Part shown: piece after piece, positions 23,240-30,229 of the stretch | Layout: each line of letters opens with the position of its first letter | Numbering within the stretch: position 1 is the first letter of the stretch | Assembly (NCBI GenBank): GCA_937898415.1 | Contig: CALDLA010000120.1 | Coordinates: 1 to 30,716 of the forward strand | DNA length: 30,716 bases | From: an uncultured Prevotellaceae bacterium | Lineage (GTDB): Bacteria; Bacteroidota; Bacteroidia; Bacteroidales; Bacteroidaceae | Direction: 5' to 3' | Made by a program: the position numbers and the translations under genes | The notes under the pieces: generated by a model | Told to the model about the DNA's origin: nothing | Databases searched by the model: none | The model's input: only the letters and a program-made list of their open reading frames with translations

Positions 23240-24700
23240 TTACTGGTCAAACTTTCCGTAGACAATGATGATTTTGACGGGGTCCAACGGGTTCTGGCTG
23301 CCTCCGACGAGCCGGGTGCTCGCTATGTTGAGGTAATGATCGAAGGCCGTGGCCACCGTACTGTTGCTTGACGAGGTTGTCGTCGAGACTTTGATGGGCA
23401 CCAGCACCACCTTGTTCCAGTCTGGATGGTTGGCCTCCCAGTTGGGATCAGCCGACGTTTCCTTTTGCTTCATCTGATGCATCTTTGTGATCAGCGTCGT
23501 GATGTTGCTGAAGGTGTATGTGTTGGTGCCGCTGGCGTATGCCGTATAGTAGCTTGTCAAGTTGTCGGGAACCTTGCTGTGCTCGAAGAAGGTGTACAGA
23601 CTGTCCTTGGGAATCATCAGCAGGTAGGGCGGTATCTGTAGTTCCTTGTCGTAATGCTTGTTGTTGAGGCGCTGGAAACTGAGTTTCGCCGTCAGGATGG
23701 AGTCGTCCTGATGATGGCTGAAAATCTCGTCAACGGGTAACGTCGCCTCAGTAAACAGGCCGGCAGGCGCCTTGATGTAGGTGCAGGTATTGTCGGCGGC
23801 CAACTCTTGTAGCTTGGACTTCTCGTTGGTGATGGTCGTGGTCTGCAGCACTTCGCTCGTTCCTGCGAGGGTCTGGATGTCCGTATGGGTAGAGTCCTCT
23901 GTGACGACTTTGTCGTAGACCATCTGCAGGCCGGCGTAGGAAACCTCTGTGTACAGACCTTCGCCGTCGGTCACCGTCATGTAGAATCCCGGACAGACGT
24001 TGTGGATAAAGGAGTATGAATTCTTGAAGTACTCAGGATGGTCGTAGTACTGGTGCATGATGTAGGTGCCGTAGTTCTTATAGGTGACACCGTTCTTGTC
24101 CGTATAGGGTTTGTCCAGCCTGATGCTGACGAATGGGTATTGATGGCGGATGCTCTCGTCGTCCTCCGACAAGTCGTAGTGACTGAAGACCTTGTCCTCA
24201 TAGAAGGACCCCTCCTGTACTAATCCTTCCTTGATGGGGTCATAGTTGGAATAGTAGTATTTGTCTTCCTCCATGGGACTGCTCAACTCCCAAATCCTCA
24301 TCTTCATGGCTGCCAGCGTGTCGCTCACGGCAGTCGGGGCCTTCAGGATGAACAGTAGTTGACAGGAGTCAACACAGGCTCGTCCGTCATATTTGTTGAG
24401 GATGGTGCTCTCATCAGGCAGGCTGAACGACTCCTGGATGTTGAGCTGTGTCATAAAGTTGCTTTTTACATAGGTGCCCGTCTCTGAGTCTTTCAGGTTG
24501 CCAATGCAGCAGTAGCTGCTTTTTATCAGCACGGAGTCGGCCATGATGGTGTGCGTAGATACCTGATAGTCGGCAGAGCTCGTCGTCAGCCTGTCGGCCG
24601 GACCTGTCAGCGTGTTTCCTAAGTCGAGGGTTTCATCATTACATGCAGAGAACGCCATCATGGCAATGGCAGTCCCTGTCAGCAAAAAATGTCTTTTCAT
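23240..24700 (-). CDS. DUF4270 lipoprotein
   Basis: A 486-residue lipoprotein of the DUF4270 family, function unknown. The ATG at 24700 is chosen over a TTG nine codons upstream because it gives a proper lipoprotein signal (MKRHFLLTGTAIAMMAFSAC, C20) and clears the stop of the preceding gene by 11 bases. The residues after C20 (NDE) resemble the acidic surface-export signal of Bacteroidota lipoproteins. The family core is recognisable from DRLTTSSADYQVSTHTIMADSV and the later GPG-like turn regions NVCPGFYMTVTDGEGLY. The rest is beta-rich. It sits between a glycogen-synthase-like gene and the 43-residue gene, an arrangement that suggests one operon. A role in envelope or polysaccharide handling is only a guess from context. 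Confidence 0.85.
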   Translation of the reverse strand: MKRHFLLTGTAIAMMAFSACNDETLDLGNTLTGPADRLTTSSADYQVSTHTIMADSVLIKSSYCCIGNLKDSETGTYVKSNFMTQLNIQESFSLPDESTILNKYDGRACVDSCQLLFILKAPTAVSDTLAAMKMRIWELSSPMEEDKYYYSNYDPIKEGLVQEGSFYEDKVFSHYDLSEDDESIRHQYPFVSIRLDKPYTDKNGVTYKNYGTYIMHQYYDHPEYFKNSYSFIHNVCPGFYMTVTDGEGLYTEVSYAGLQMVYDKVVTEDSTHTDIQTLAGTSEVLQTTTITNEKSKLQELAADNTCTYIKAPAGLFTEATLPVDEIFSHHQDDSILTAKLSFQRLNNKHYDKELQIPPYLLMIPKDSLYTFFEHSKVPDNLTSYYTAYASGTNTYTFSNITTLITKMHQMKQKETSADPNWEANHPDWNKVVLVPIKVSTTTSSSNSTVATAFDHYLNIASTRLVGGSQNPLDPVKIIIVYGKFDQ

Positions 24701-24711
24701 TGTGTTCTTTT

Positions 24712-25521
24712 CTATTCTTCCGGACAAATCTGGTTATAGAATTCTTCGTAGGCATCGGCGAAGTCTTCCTTGAAATCCAATACGGGGACATTCTCCTCCT
24801 GGGCGTGTGTCACCAGGTTCTGGTTGACATCGGCTGATGCCAGGACAATGCCGTCGGAATAGTCGATGGCCAGCTTGCCCATTTCCTCGAAGTCGAAGTT
24901 GTCGTTGTAGGACGTCAGCAGTTCTGCTTTCGCGTCGCGGAACTCCACGCATTTCTTGAAGTTCTGCCCCAGGTCTTTCTGCAGGGTTTTGGTGAACAGC
25001 GAGGTGACCACCTTCGTGTTGGCGAACGACGGTTCGTCGTGATAGGCAGTCTTGATGTAGAGGGGCACGACGGCGCTCATCCATCCTTGGCAGTGGATGA
25101 TGTCGGGCACCCAGCGCAGCTTCTTCACAGTCTCCAATACGCCGCGGGCAAAGAAAATAGCACGTTCACCATTGTCAGGATAGTCATTGCCCATCTCGTC
25201 TTTCTCCATCTGTCGTCTGGAAAAATAGTCGTCATTGTCAATGAAGTACACCTGGACGCGGGCCTGCTGGATAGAGGCAACCTTGATGATAAGCGGGTGG
25301 TCAGTATCATTGATGATAAGATTCATTCCCGACAGGCGGATGACCTCATGCAGTTGTCCGCGACGCTCATTGATGGTTCCCCATTTGGGCATAAATGTGC
25401 GGATTTCGTGTCCCTTCTCCTGCATAGCCTGCGGAAGGGCCTTTCCCATGATTGACATTTCTGTTTCGGGGACGTAGGGAGTGATTTCCTGATTGATGAA
25501 TAATATCTTCTTCTTTGCCAT
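24712..25521 (-). CDS. Short GT5-type 'glycogen/starch synthase' protein
   Basis: A 269-residue protein matching the N-terminal (GT5) half of glycogen synthase: KKILFINQEITPYVPETEMS, GHEIRTFMPKWGTINERRGQLHEV, then DIIHCQGWMSAVVPLYIK, which resembles the 'HxHDWqt.l.p.yl' segment. A full GlgA has about 480 residues with a second Rossmann domain carrying much of the nucleotide site; that domain is wholly missing. The usual ADP-glucose-binding KxGGL near the start is replaced by ETEMSIMG. It may therefore not make glycogen. The ATG at 25521 is used rather than a start 32 codons upstream because a TACCTTTG promoter box lies in that extension (25550-25543). DUF4270 follows after 11 bases. Confidence 0.83.
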   Translation of the reverse strand: MAKKKILFINQEITPYVPETEMSIMGKALPQAMQEKGHEIRTFMPKWGTINERRGQLHEVIRLSGMNLIINDTDHPLIIKVASIQQARVQVYFIDNDDYFSRRQMEKDEMGNDYPDNGERAIFFARGVLETVKKLRWVPDIIHCQGWMSAVVPLYIKTAYHDEPSFANTKVVTSLFTKTLQKDLGQNFKKCVEFRDAKAELLTSYNDNFDFEEMGKLAIDYSDGIVLASADVNQNLVTHAQEENVPVLDFKEDFADAYEEFYNQICPEE

Positions 25522-25542
25522 CTTATAAGTTTTTATCCTTTG

Positions 25543-25550
25543 CAAAGGTA
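25543..25550 (-). promoter_or_regulatory. Promoter -7 box of the GT5-DUF4270 operon
   Basis: TACCTTTG (minus strand 25550-25543), 21 bases ahead of the ATG. The box is part of a 12-base palindrome CCTTTGCAAAGG (25537-25548). A second inverted repeat CAAACA-GGC-TGTTTG (25564-25578) lies just upstream, about where the -33 region would be. The spacing to a CAAA/TTTG is only 13 bases, so the -33 box is unclear. Confidence 0.5.
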
Positions 25551-25617
25551 CGGATTTTTTTTCACAAACAGGCTGTTTGGGGTGGGTTTTTACGTTTTTT
25601 TGGGAAAAAACGGCCAT

Positions 25618-26601
25618 TTAGTCACGGTATATCCATGATAATAGGGCATTTATCCATCTGATGGAGGAGCGGAACCAGCGGTAGGTGCTGACCGGTTTCC
25701 CGCCGAATCTCAGGATGAATTCTCGGTAGGGATTGTGCGAAAAAGGCAGGCCGACGTCCAGGAAAAAGATATGCTGATACCCCCGCCGGTGAGCATCCTT
25801 GATGGCGTGCCACAGGGTCATGTCGTCAGGATGAATCATGGCGAACGACTTCCTGCGGAAAGCCATGTACCACAGGAAGGCATTCTGCTGACTATAGACG
25901 ACGGCCGAACAGCCAATGACGTGCTCATGATAGCGTGTCAGGTACAGTCGTCCGTGTCGCTCCTGGTGGATGGCCTTGAAGAAGCGTGCGTCGGGAATGT
26001 AGCGCTTGGGCTTCAGCCAGTGGTGGCGCTTCAGCAGTTTCATGAAGGCCTCGAAGTCGGCGTCGTCCTTCACCTCGTCGCTAATGACTCCTTTGGTGAT
26101 GGCGTTGTCAATAAGCTTTTGCTGTCGCTGGGTGATACGCTCCTCCGGCGTGTGGCTGTGTAGCGAGTTGTGGATGCTCAGCCAATGGACGGGGAAGAAC
26201 TGCCGCTGCTTCAGTTCGCGGTAGCCGAACATCTTCTGGCTCAGGTTACTGATTTCGATGTAGAGCACTCGGTTGCCCAGTCGGGAGCGCAGGGCGTCGA
26301 CCATGATGCCGAGGAGCTGGCCTTCTGTATAGCCTTCGTGCGGATAGCTATAGACACCTTCGCCCAGTATCCGGCAATGCATATATATATAAGGTGGAAG
26401 CCAGAGGGTGCGATAGCGTACCAGTCCCAACAGATGAGCCATCACCCGGCCGTCGTCCGTCTGCACCACAACCATATAGGGCTTCTGTCGCGGCGTCTGA
26501 CGGGCAATCTCAAAGAGCTGACGGCTGTGGAAGAAATTCCTGTTGTCTAGTTCCGGCAGGTCCTTGGCCTCGGTGATGATATGCACGATTGGCTCAATCA
26601 T
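25618..26601 (-). CDS. FemAB/GNAT-like acyltransferase
   Basis: A 327-residue protein with two GNAT-like halves in the FemAB arrangement. The first includes FFHSRQLFEIARQTPRQKPYMVVVQTDDGRVMAHLLG. The second runs from about residue 190 and includes FFKAIHQERHGRLYLTRYHEHVIGCSAVVYSQQNAFLWYMAF, then LWHAIKDAHRRGYQHIFFLDVG, typical of acyltransferases that move an aminoacyl or acyl group to a lipid or peptidoglycan precursor. Family members in Bacteroidota are uncharacterised. The ATG at 26601 is five bases from a TAACTTTG promoter box. It is monocistronic; the gap at 25522-25617 separates it from the GT5 gene. Confidence 0.78.
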   Translation of the reverse strand: MIEPIVHIITEAKDLPELDNRNFFHSRQLFEIARQTPRQKPYMVVVQTDDGRVMAHLLGLVRYRTLWLPPYIYMHCRILGEGVYSYPHEGYTEGQLLGIMVDALRSRLGNRVLYIEISNLSQKMFGYRELKQRQFFPVHWLSIHNSLHSHTPEERITQRQQKLIDNAITKGVISDEVKDDADFEAFMKLLKRHHWLKPKRYIPDARFFKAIHQERHGRLYLTRYHEHVIGCSAVVYSQQNAFLWYMAFRRKSFAMIHPDDMTLWHAIKDAHRRGYQHIFFLDVGLPFSHNPYREFILRFGGKPVSTYRWFRSSIRWINALLSWIYRD

Positions 26602-26605
26602 GTGG

Positions 26606-26613
26606 CAAAGTTA
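26606..26613 (-). promoter_or_regulatory. Promoter -7 box abutting the FemAB-like gene start
   Basis: TAACTTTG on the minus strand (26613-26606) followed by only four bases before the ATG at 26601. The transcript should start at or inside the start codon. No clear -33 box is seen. Confidence 0.55.
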
Positions 26614-26628
26614 CTAAATATTTTTAAT

Positions 26629-26650
26629 TCTTAATTCATAATTCACAATT
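26629..26650. repeat. AATTCTTAATTCATAATTC repeat between divergent promoters
   Basis: Imperfect repeats of TTAATTC / ATAATTC / ACAATTA fill the space between the two divergent -7 boxes (26606-26613 and 26657-26664). The sequence resembles the mmdA leader repeat (13768-13795) and occupies the place where both -33 boxes should lie. Confidence 0.6.
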
Positions 26651-26656
26651 ATTTCG

Positions 26657-26664
26657 TAACTTTG
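26657..26664 (+). promoter_or_regulatory. Promoter -7 box for nitroreductase-kdsC-maf
   Basis: TAACTTTG, 21 bases upstream of the ATG at 26686. The -33 region falls in the AT-rich repeat and has no clear TTTG. Confidence 0.6.
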
Positions 26665-26685
26665 CCGAAAATATCGTAAACAGCT

Positions 26686-27222
26686 ATGACAGAATTCAAA
26701 GACTTGGCGCAGATGCGCCGTTCACACCGTAAGTTCACAGAACAGGAAATTGATGCCGAGGACGTTCGTCTGATTCTTCGCGCGGCGCTGATGTCGCCCA
26801 CCTCGAAGGGACAGCGGGCCTGGCAGTTTGTAGTGGTCGACGACAAGACCGATATTGAGAAGCTGGCCGATGCCAAGGACCTTGGCTCACAGTTCCTGAA
26901 GGGAGCCCCGCTGGCCATCGTCGTACTGGGTGACCCCGTCCAAAATGACTGCTGGGTCGAGGACGGCTCTATCGCTGCCATCTCCATGCAGTACCAAGCT
27001 GAAGACTTGGGCCTGGGCTCCTGCTGGATTCAGATGCGGGGTAGGGGACTGAGTGATGGCACGTCGGCTGATACCGTCATCCGCGGCATCCTCGACATTC
27101 CCGACAACCTGAATGTCTTGTGCATTCTGGCCGTAGGCCACAAGGCCGATGAACGGAAACCGCAGAACGAGGACAAACTGAAGTGGGAGAATGTCCATAT
27201 AGACAAGTTCCGTCATGATTAA
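26686..27222 (+). CDS. Nitroreductase-family flavoprotein
   Basis: A 178-residue FMN-dependent oxidoreductase of the nitroreductase family, reducing nitro compounds, quinones or similar acceptors with NAD(P)H. FMN-site segments are MRRSHRKFTEQEID near the start, MSPTSKGQRAWQFVVVDD and GLGSCWIQMRGRG. The length is at the short end for the family. Cytosolic, with no signal. The physiological substrate is not evident. Its stop overlaps the ATG of kdsC by eight bases, so it is the first gene of a coupled three-gene operon. Confidence 0.9.
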   Translation: MTEFKDLAQMRRSHRKFTEQEIDAEDVRLILRAALMSPTSKGQRAWQFVVVDDKTDIEKLADAKDLGSQFLKGAPLAIVVLGDPVQNDCWVEDGSIAAISMQYQAEDLGLGSCWIQMRGRGLSDGTSADTVIRGILDIPDNLNVLCILAVGHKADERKPQNEDKLKWENVHIDKFRHD

Positions 27223-27733
27223 CTACGACTTACAGCATATCAAGGCCATCATCTTCGATGTCGATGGGGTGCTCTCGGCTGAGACCATCACCCTCTCGTC
27301 AGCCGGAGAACCGCTGCGCACGGTGAACATCAAGGACGGCTATGCCATCCAGCTGGCTGTCAAGATGGGATTGCGCATCGTCATCCTGACGGGCGGCGTC
27401 ACCGAGGCTGTCCGTCTGCGCTACGAGCGGCTTGGTGTCGAGGATATCTACATGGGATGTGCGGTCAAGATCAAGACCTATCGTGAGTTCCTGCAGAAGT
27501 ATGGCTTGTCTGACGACGAATTGATGTATATGGGCGACGACGTTCCCGACCTTGAAATCCTGCGCCAGGTGGGCTGTCCGGTCTGTCCTTCCGATGCCTG
27601 TCCCGACGTGAAGGAGGCCTGCCTCTATATCAGTCCTGCCAAGGGCGGCTACGGCTGTGGCCGCGATGTCATCGAGCAGACACTGCGTGCCCAGGGTAAG
27701 TGGTTGAGTAATGAGAAAGCATTTGGATGGTAG
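27215..27733 (+). CDS. kdsC: 3-deoxy-D-manno-octulosonate 8-phosphate phosphatase
   Basis: A 172-residue capless HAD phosphatase that makes free Kdo from Kdo-8-P for lipopolysaccharide. HAD motif I is FDVDGVLS (D15, D17), motif II is ILTGG, the conserved Lys lies in KIKTYREF, and motif IV is GDDVPD (D108, D109, D112). The lack of a cap domain and the C-terminal SPAKGGYGCGRDVIE segment are typical of tetrameric KdsC. It overlaps the upstream nitroreductase by eight bases and maf by seven. Confidence 0.95.
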   Translation: MINYDLQHIKAIIFDVDGVLSAETITLSSAGEPLRTVNIKDGYAIQLAVKMGLRIVILTGGVTEAVRLRYERLGVEDIYMGCAVKIKTYREFLQKYGLSDDELMYMGDDVPDLEILRQVGCPVCPSDACPDVKEACLYISPAKGGYGCGRDVIEQTLRAQGKWLSNEKAFGW

Positions 27734-28329
27734 ATTATAGAATCATTCTGGCGAGCAATTCGCCGCGCCGCCGTGAACTGCTGGCAGGTTTAGGGCTTGA
27801 GTTCGAGGTACGGGTGTTGCAGGGTATCGACGAGAGCTATCCTGCAACGATGCCCGCTCTTGAGACGGCGGAGTATATAGCCGCGAAGAAGGCGGCTGCC
27901 TATCAGTCGCAGATGGCTGACGACGAGTTGATTATTACCGCCGATACTGTTGTCATCGTCGGTGATGAGGTGTTGGGAAAGCCGGCTGATGCTGACGAGG
28001 CGCATGCCATGCTGCTGAAACTTAGCGGCCGCACGCATCAGGTGGTGACGGGTGTCTGTCTGACTACCAGACAGCAGTCGAGCCATTTCTCCGTCCGTAC
28101 TGATGTCACGTTCAAGTCCCTGACCGACGACGAGATTACCTATTACATAGAAAAATATAAGCCCTACGACAAAGCGGGGGCTTACGGTATACAGGAGTGG
28201 ATAGGCTATATAGGCTGTACGGGCCTGCATGGCAGTTACTACAACGTGATGGGACTGCCCGTACAGCGTATCTATACTGAGTTACAGTCGTTTATTCGTC
28301 AGCATAGTCCTCAAGGCTGTCGGCCGTGA
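27727..28329 (+). CDS. maf: Maf family nucleotide pyrophosphatase
   Basis: A 200-residue nucleoside triphosphate pyrophosphatase that hydrolyses dTTP/UTP-type or modified nucleotides. The signature SNSPRRRELL (residues 10-19) is the Maf phosphate-binding loop. The catalytic Asp is D73 in ITADTVV, followed by LGKPADADEAHAMLLKLSGRTHQVVTGV. The C-terminal YIEKYKPYDKAGAYGIQEW is the conserved base-recognition part. Length is normal. The ATG at 27727 lies inside the kdsC end (ATGGTAG). The last 38 bases overlap the convergent acidic-protein gene. A KdsC-Maf pair recurs in Bacteroidetes. Confidence 0.95.
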   Translation: MVDYRIILASNSPRRRELLAGLGLEFEVRVLQGIDESYPATMPALETAEYIAAKKAAAYQSQMADDELIITADTVVIVGDEVLGKPADADEAHAMLLKLSGRTHQVVTGVCLTTRQQSSHFSVRTDVTFKSLTDDEITYYIEKYKPYDKAGAYGIQEWIGYIGCTGLHGSYYNVMGLPVQRIYTELQSFIRQHSPQGCRP

Positions 28330-29104
28330 TGTCATCATCATCGCCGCCCAGGTCCATCATCGTCGAGTAGTTGTCCTCATTGATTTCGTCGTCATCGGGC
28401 TCCTCAATCTCCATGTCGTCCTCGTCGGGCTTGTTGTAGGTGTCCTCAATCTCAACATCCTCATCCTCATTCTCCTCGTCCTCCTCGCTCATGGACGAGA
28501 ACTTCATGCGCGGCCGTTCTGCCTCAGGCTTCTGCTTGGCGAAGATGGCCTCCACCCACGTGCCTTTCTCTACCTCTAACACGTCGAAGCCGTCTGCAAT
28601 TTTCTTCTCGTACATGCCGCCCTTCTTGTGCAGTCGGTCTTTGGGCAGCGTCGTCGTCGAGATGTCGAAACCACTCTCGATGATATCCTTGATGCTCTGC
28701 GACAGGGAGTCCCAGCCGCCGCCGAAGTTGCGGTCGAGCACCTCCACCAGCTTGGCAGCCGAGATATGGCGGATATTCTCGTACGTCAGGTCGGTCACCC
28801 TGATAATAGGGCGCTTCTTCAAGGCCCAGGTCACCTTCGTCGACTCGTCTATCTTCACTTGAGCCACCTTGTATCCCTGCTTCTCGTATTTAGCTTTCTC
28901 TATCTTCGAGTCATCCTTGATTTCCTCAATCATGAAAGCGCTGCGCAGAATGTCCTGGAAGTGCCGAACGTTCTCCCGCACCTCAGCGTCCTTCTCAGCA
29001 CCCTCCCACAAGCGGAAGACGTCGTTCTCCTGAATGTCCCACACGCTGCTCTTGGTCAAAGCCTTCAGCGTCAGCGCATTGCTCTTTTCTCCTTCTTTTG
29101 CCAT
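28292..29104 (-). CDS. Acidic-tailed cytosolic protein of unknown function
   Basis: I do not recognise this family. The ATG at 29104 is preferred (MAKEGEKSNALTLKALTKSS); an upstream in-frame extension of 23 codons would run through the promoter box at 29131-29138. The 270-residue protein has a mixed-charge, probably alpha/beta core (residues 1-195; for example VWDIQENDVFRLWEGAEKD, KLVEVLDRNFGGGWDSLS, SIKDIIESGFDIST). The last 65 residues are extremely acidic (runs such as EEDEENEDEDVEIED and GGDDDD), resembling acidic tails that mimic nucleic acid or bind basic partners. No signal peptide or membrane helix. It is monocistronic and overlaps maf tail to tail by 38 bases. Confidence 0.72.
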   Translation of the reverse strand: MAKEGEKSNALTLKALTKSSVWDIQENDVFRLWEGAEKDAEVRENVRHFQDILRSAFMIEEIKDDSKIEKAKYEKQGYKVAQVKIDESTKVTWALKKRPIIRVTDLTYENIRHISAAKLVEVLDRNFGGGWDSLSQSIKDIIESGFDISTTTLPKDRLHKKGGMYEKKIADGFDVLEVEKGTWVEAIFAKQKPEAERPRMKFSSMSEEDEENEDEDVEIEDTYNKPDEDDMEIEEPDDDEINEDNYSTMMDLGGDDDDITADSLEDYADE

Positions 29105-29130
29105 AATTAGTCTCTTTTGGTTTACGTCTG

Positions 29131-29161
29131 CAAAAATAGACATTATTTTTGAGACTACCAA
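29131..29161 (-). promoter_or_regulatory. Promoter of the acidic-protein gene
   Basis: TATTTTTG on the minus strand (29138-29131) with TTG (29161-29159) 20 bases upstream, giving a leader of about 20 bases. The rest of the 217-base gap (29105-29321) also holds a small hairpin, GTCGT / ACGAC (29252-29266), and the WYL promoter. Confidence 0.55.
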
Positions 29162-29273
29162 GCGAAACCGCAAAATTTTCGTTCGTCCCTAGAAACTTTT
29201 GAGTTACCTCTATGGTAGGTTATAACGATTACAAAAAAACATTAAATATGAGTCGTTTCGCACGACCTATGCC

Positions 29274-29303
29274 TTGTTATTACATAAGTTATTGCTAAAT
29301 TTG
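29274..29303 (+). promoter_or_regulatory. Promoter of the WYL regulator and exonuclease genes
   Basis: TTG (29274-29276) and TAAATTTG (29296-29303) with a 19-base spacer, 18 bases before the ATG at 29322. This places the true start downstream of an in-frame TTG at 29274. Confidence 0.65.
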
Positions 29304-29321
29304 CCGAAAATCCATTCTATT

Positions 29322-30227
29322 ATGGCAAAAAACTTATTAGGAAAATACGTGTGGTTGGTTGAAACCATCTATAACGCCGGACAAATCACCTTTGAGGAAA
29401 TCAATCAAAAGTGGTTGGATGACGATATGGACGTTACCCCAATCCCTTTGCGCACATTTCACAAATGGCGTATTGCTGCCGAGGAGATGTTTGGCCTTGT
29501 CATCGACTGTGAACGGAAAGGTGGCTACCATTATTATATTGGTAACGCGCGTGAAGTTAGAGACGGCGGACTTCGTAGTTGGCTGCTGAGTACCATCTCT
29601 GTGAGCAACCTCCTTCTGGATAGCCAGCAGCTGAAGGACAGGATAATACTTGAAGACATACCTTCGGGCCAGCATTATCTGCCAAAGATCATCGAGGCCA
29701 TGAAGTCGAACACCGTCATCACCATTACCTATCAGAGTTACTGGCGTGAAGAGAGCAACACCTTTGATGTATATCCTTACTGCGTCAAGCTGTTTAGGCA
29801 ACGTTGGTATTTGGTTGCACTCAGTCCATATTATGACAAGGTGATGATATACTCGCTGGATCGCATCCTCGGACTTTGGAAGAAGAACGAGAATTTCACG
29901 ATGCCCGATGATTTTGACCCCACCGAGTTTTTCCAGAACTATTATGGCGTGATAGCCGGAACGAAAGGAGAGCCGGAAACCGTCAAAATCAAGATTTCAG
30001 CCGGCCAGGCCAACTACCTGCGCTCACTCAAACTACACGCTACGCAAGACGAGATTGAGAGGACCGACGAGTACAGCATCTTCTCTTACCGTCTGCGCGC
30101 TGAGTATGATTTCATCATGGAACTGTTATCCAAAGGTGAGGACGTTGAAGTGCTTGAGCCTGTCTGGTTGCGGAACGAGATGACAGGGATCGTAAAAAGG
30201 ATGTGGGACAAATATAAAGACAAGTAG
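29322..30227 (+). CDS. WYL-domain transcriptional regulator
   Basis: A 301-residue regulator. Residues 1-80 look like a helix-turn-helix part (NAGQITFEEINQKWL, PLRTFHKWRIAAEEMFGL). The WYL domain runs from about 115 to 190 and contains the literal WYL in RQRWYLVALSPYYDKVMIYSLDRI. A C-terminal WCX-like extension ends near the stop. WYL domains sense nucleic acids or nucleotides and often control defence systems or DNA-damage genes. The exonuclease gene follows after two bases, so the two are surely cotranscribed. Autoregulation is likely for this family but not shown by any operator here. Confidence 0.9.
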   Translation: MAKNLLGKYVWLVETIYNAGQITFEEINQKWLDDDMDVTPIPLRTFHKWRIAAEEMFGLVIDCERKGGYHYYIGNAREVRDGGLRSWLLSTISVSNLLLDSQQLKDRIILEDIPSGQHYLPKIIEAMKSNTVITITYQSYWREESNTFDVYPYCVKLFRQRWYLVALSPYYDKVMIYSLDRILGLWKKNENFTMPDDFDPTEFFQNYYGVIAGTKGEPETVKIKISAGQANYLRSLKLHATQDEIERTDEYSIFSYRLRAEYDFIMELLSKGEDVEVLEPVWLRNEMTGIVKRMWDKYKDK

Positions 30228-30229
30228 GT

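Noticed and set aside
29252..29266. Small hairpin GTCGT / ACGAC as an attenuator or small RNA ahead of the WYL gene
   Set aside because: It lies upstream of the promoter boxes, has only five pairs and no following T run.
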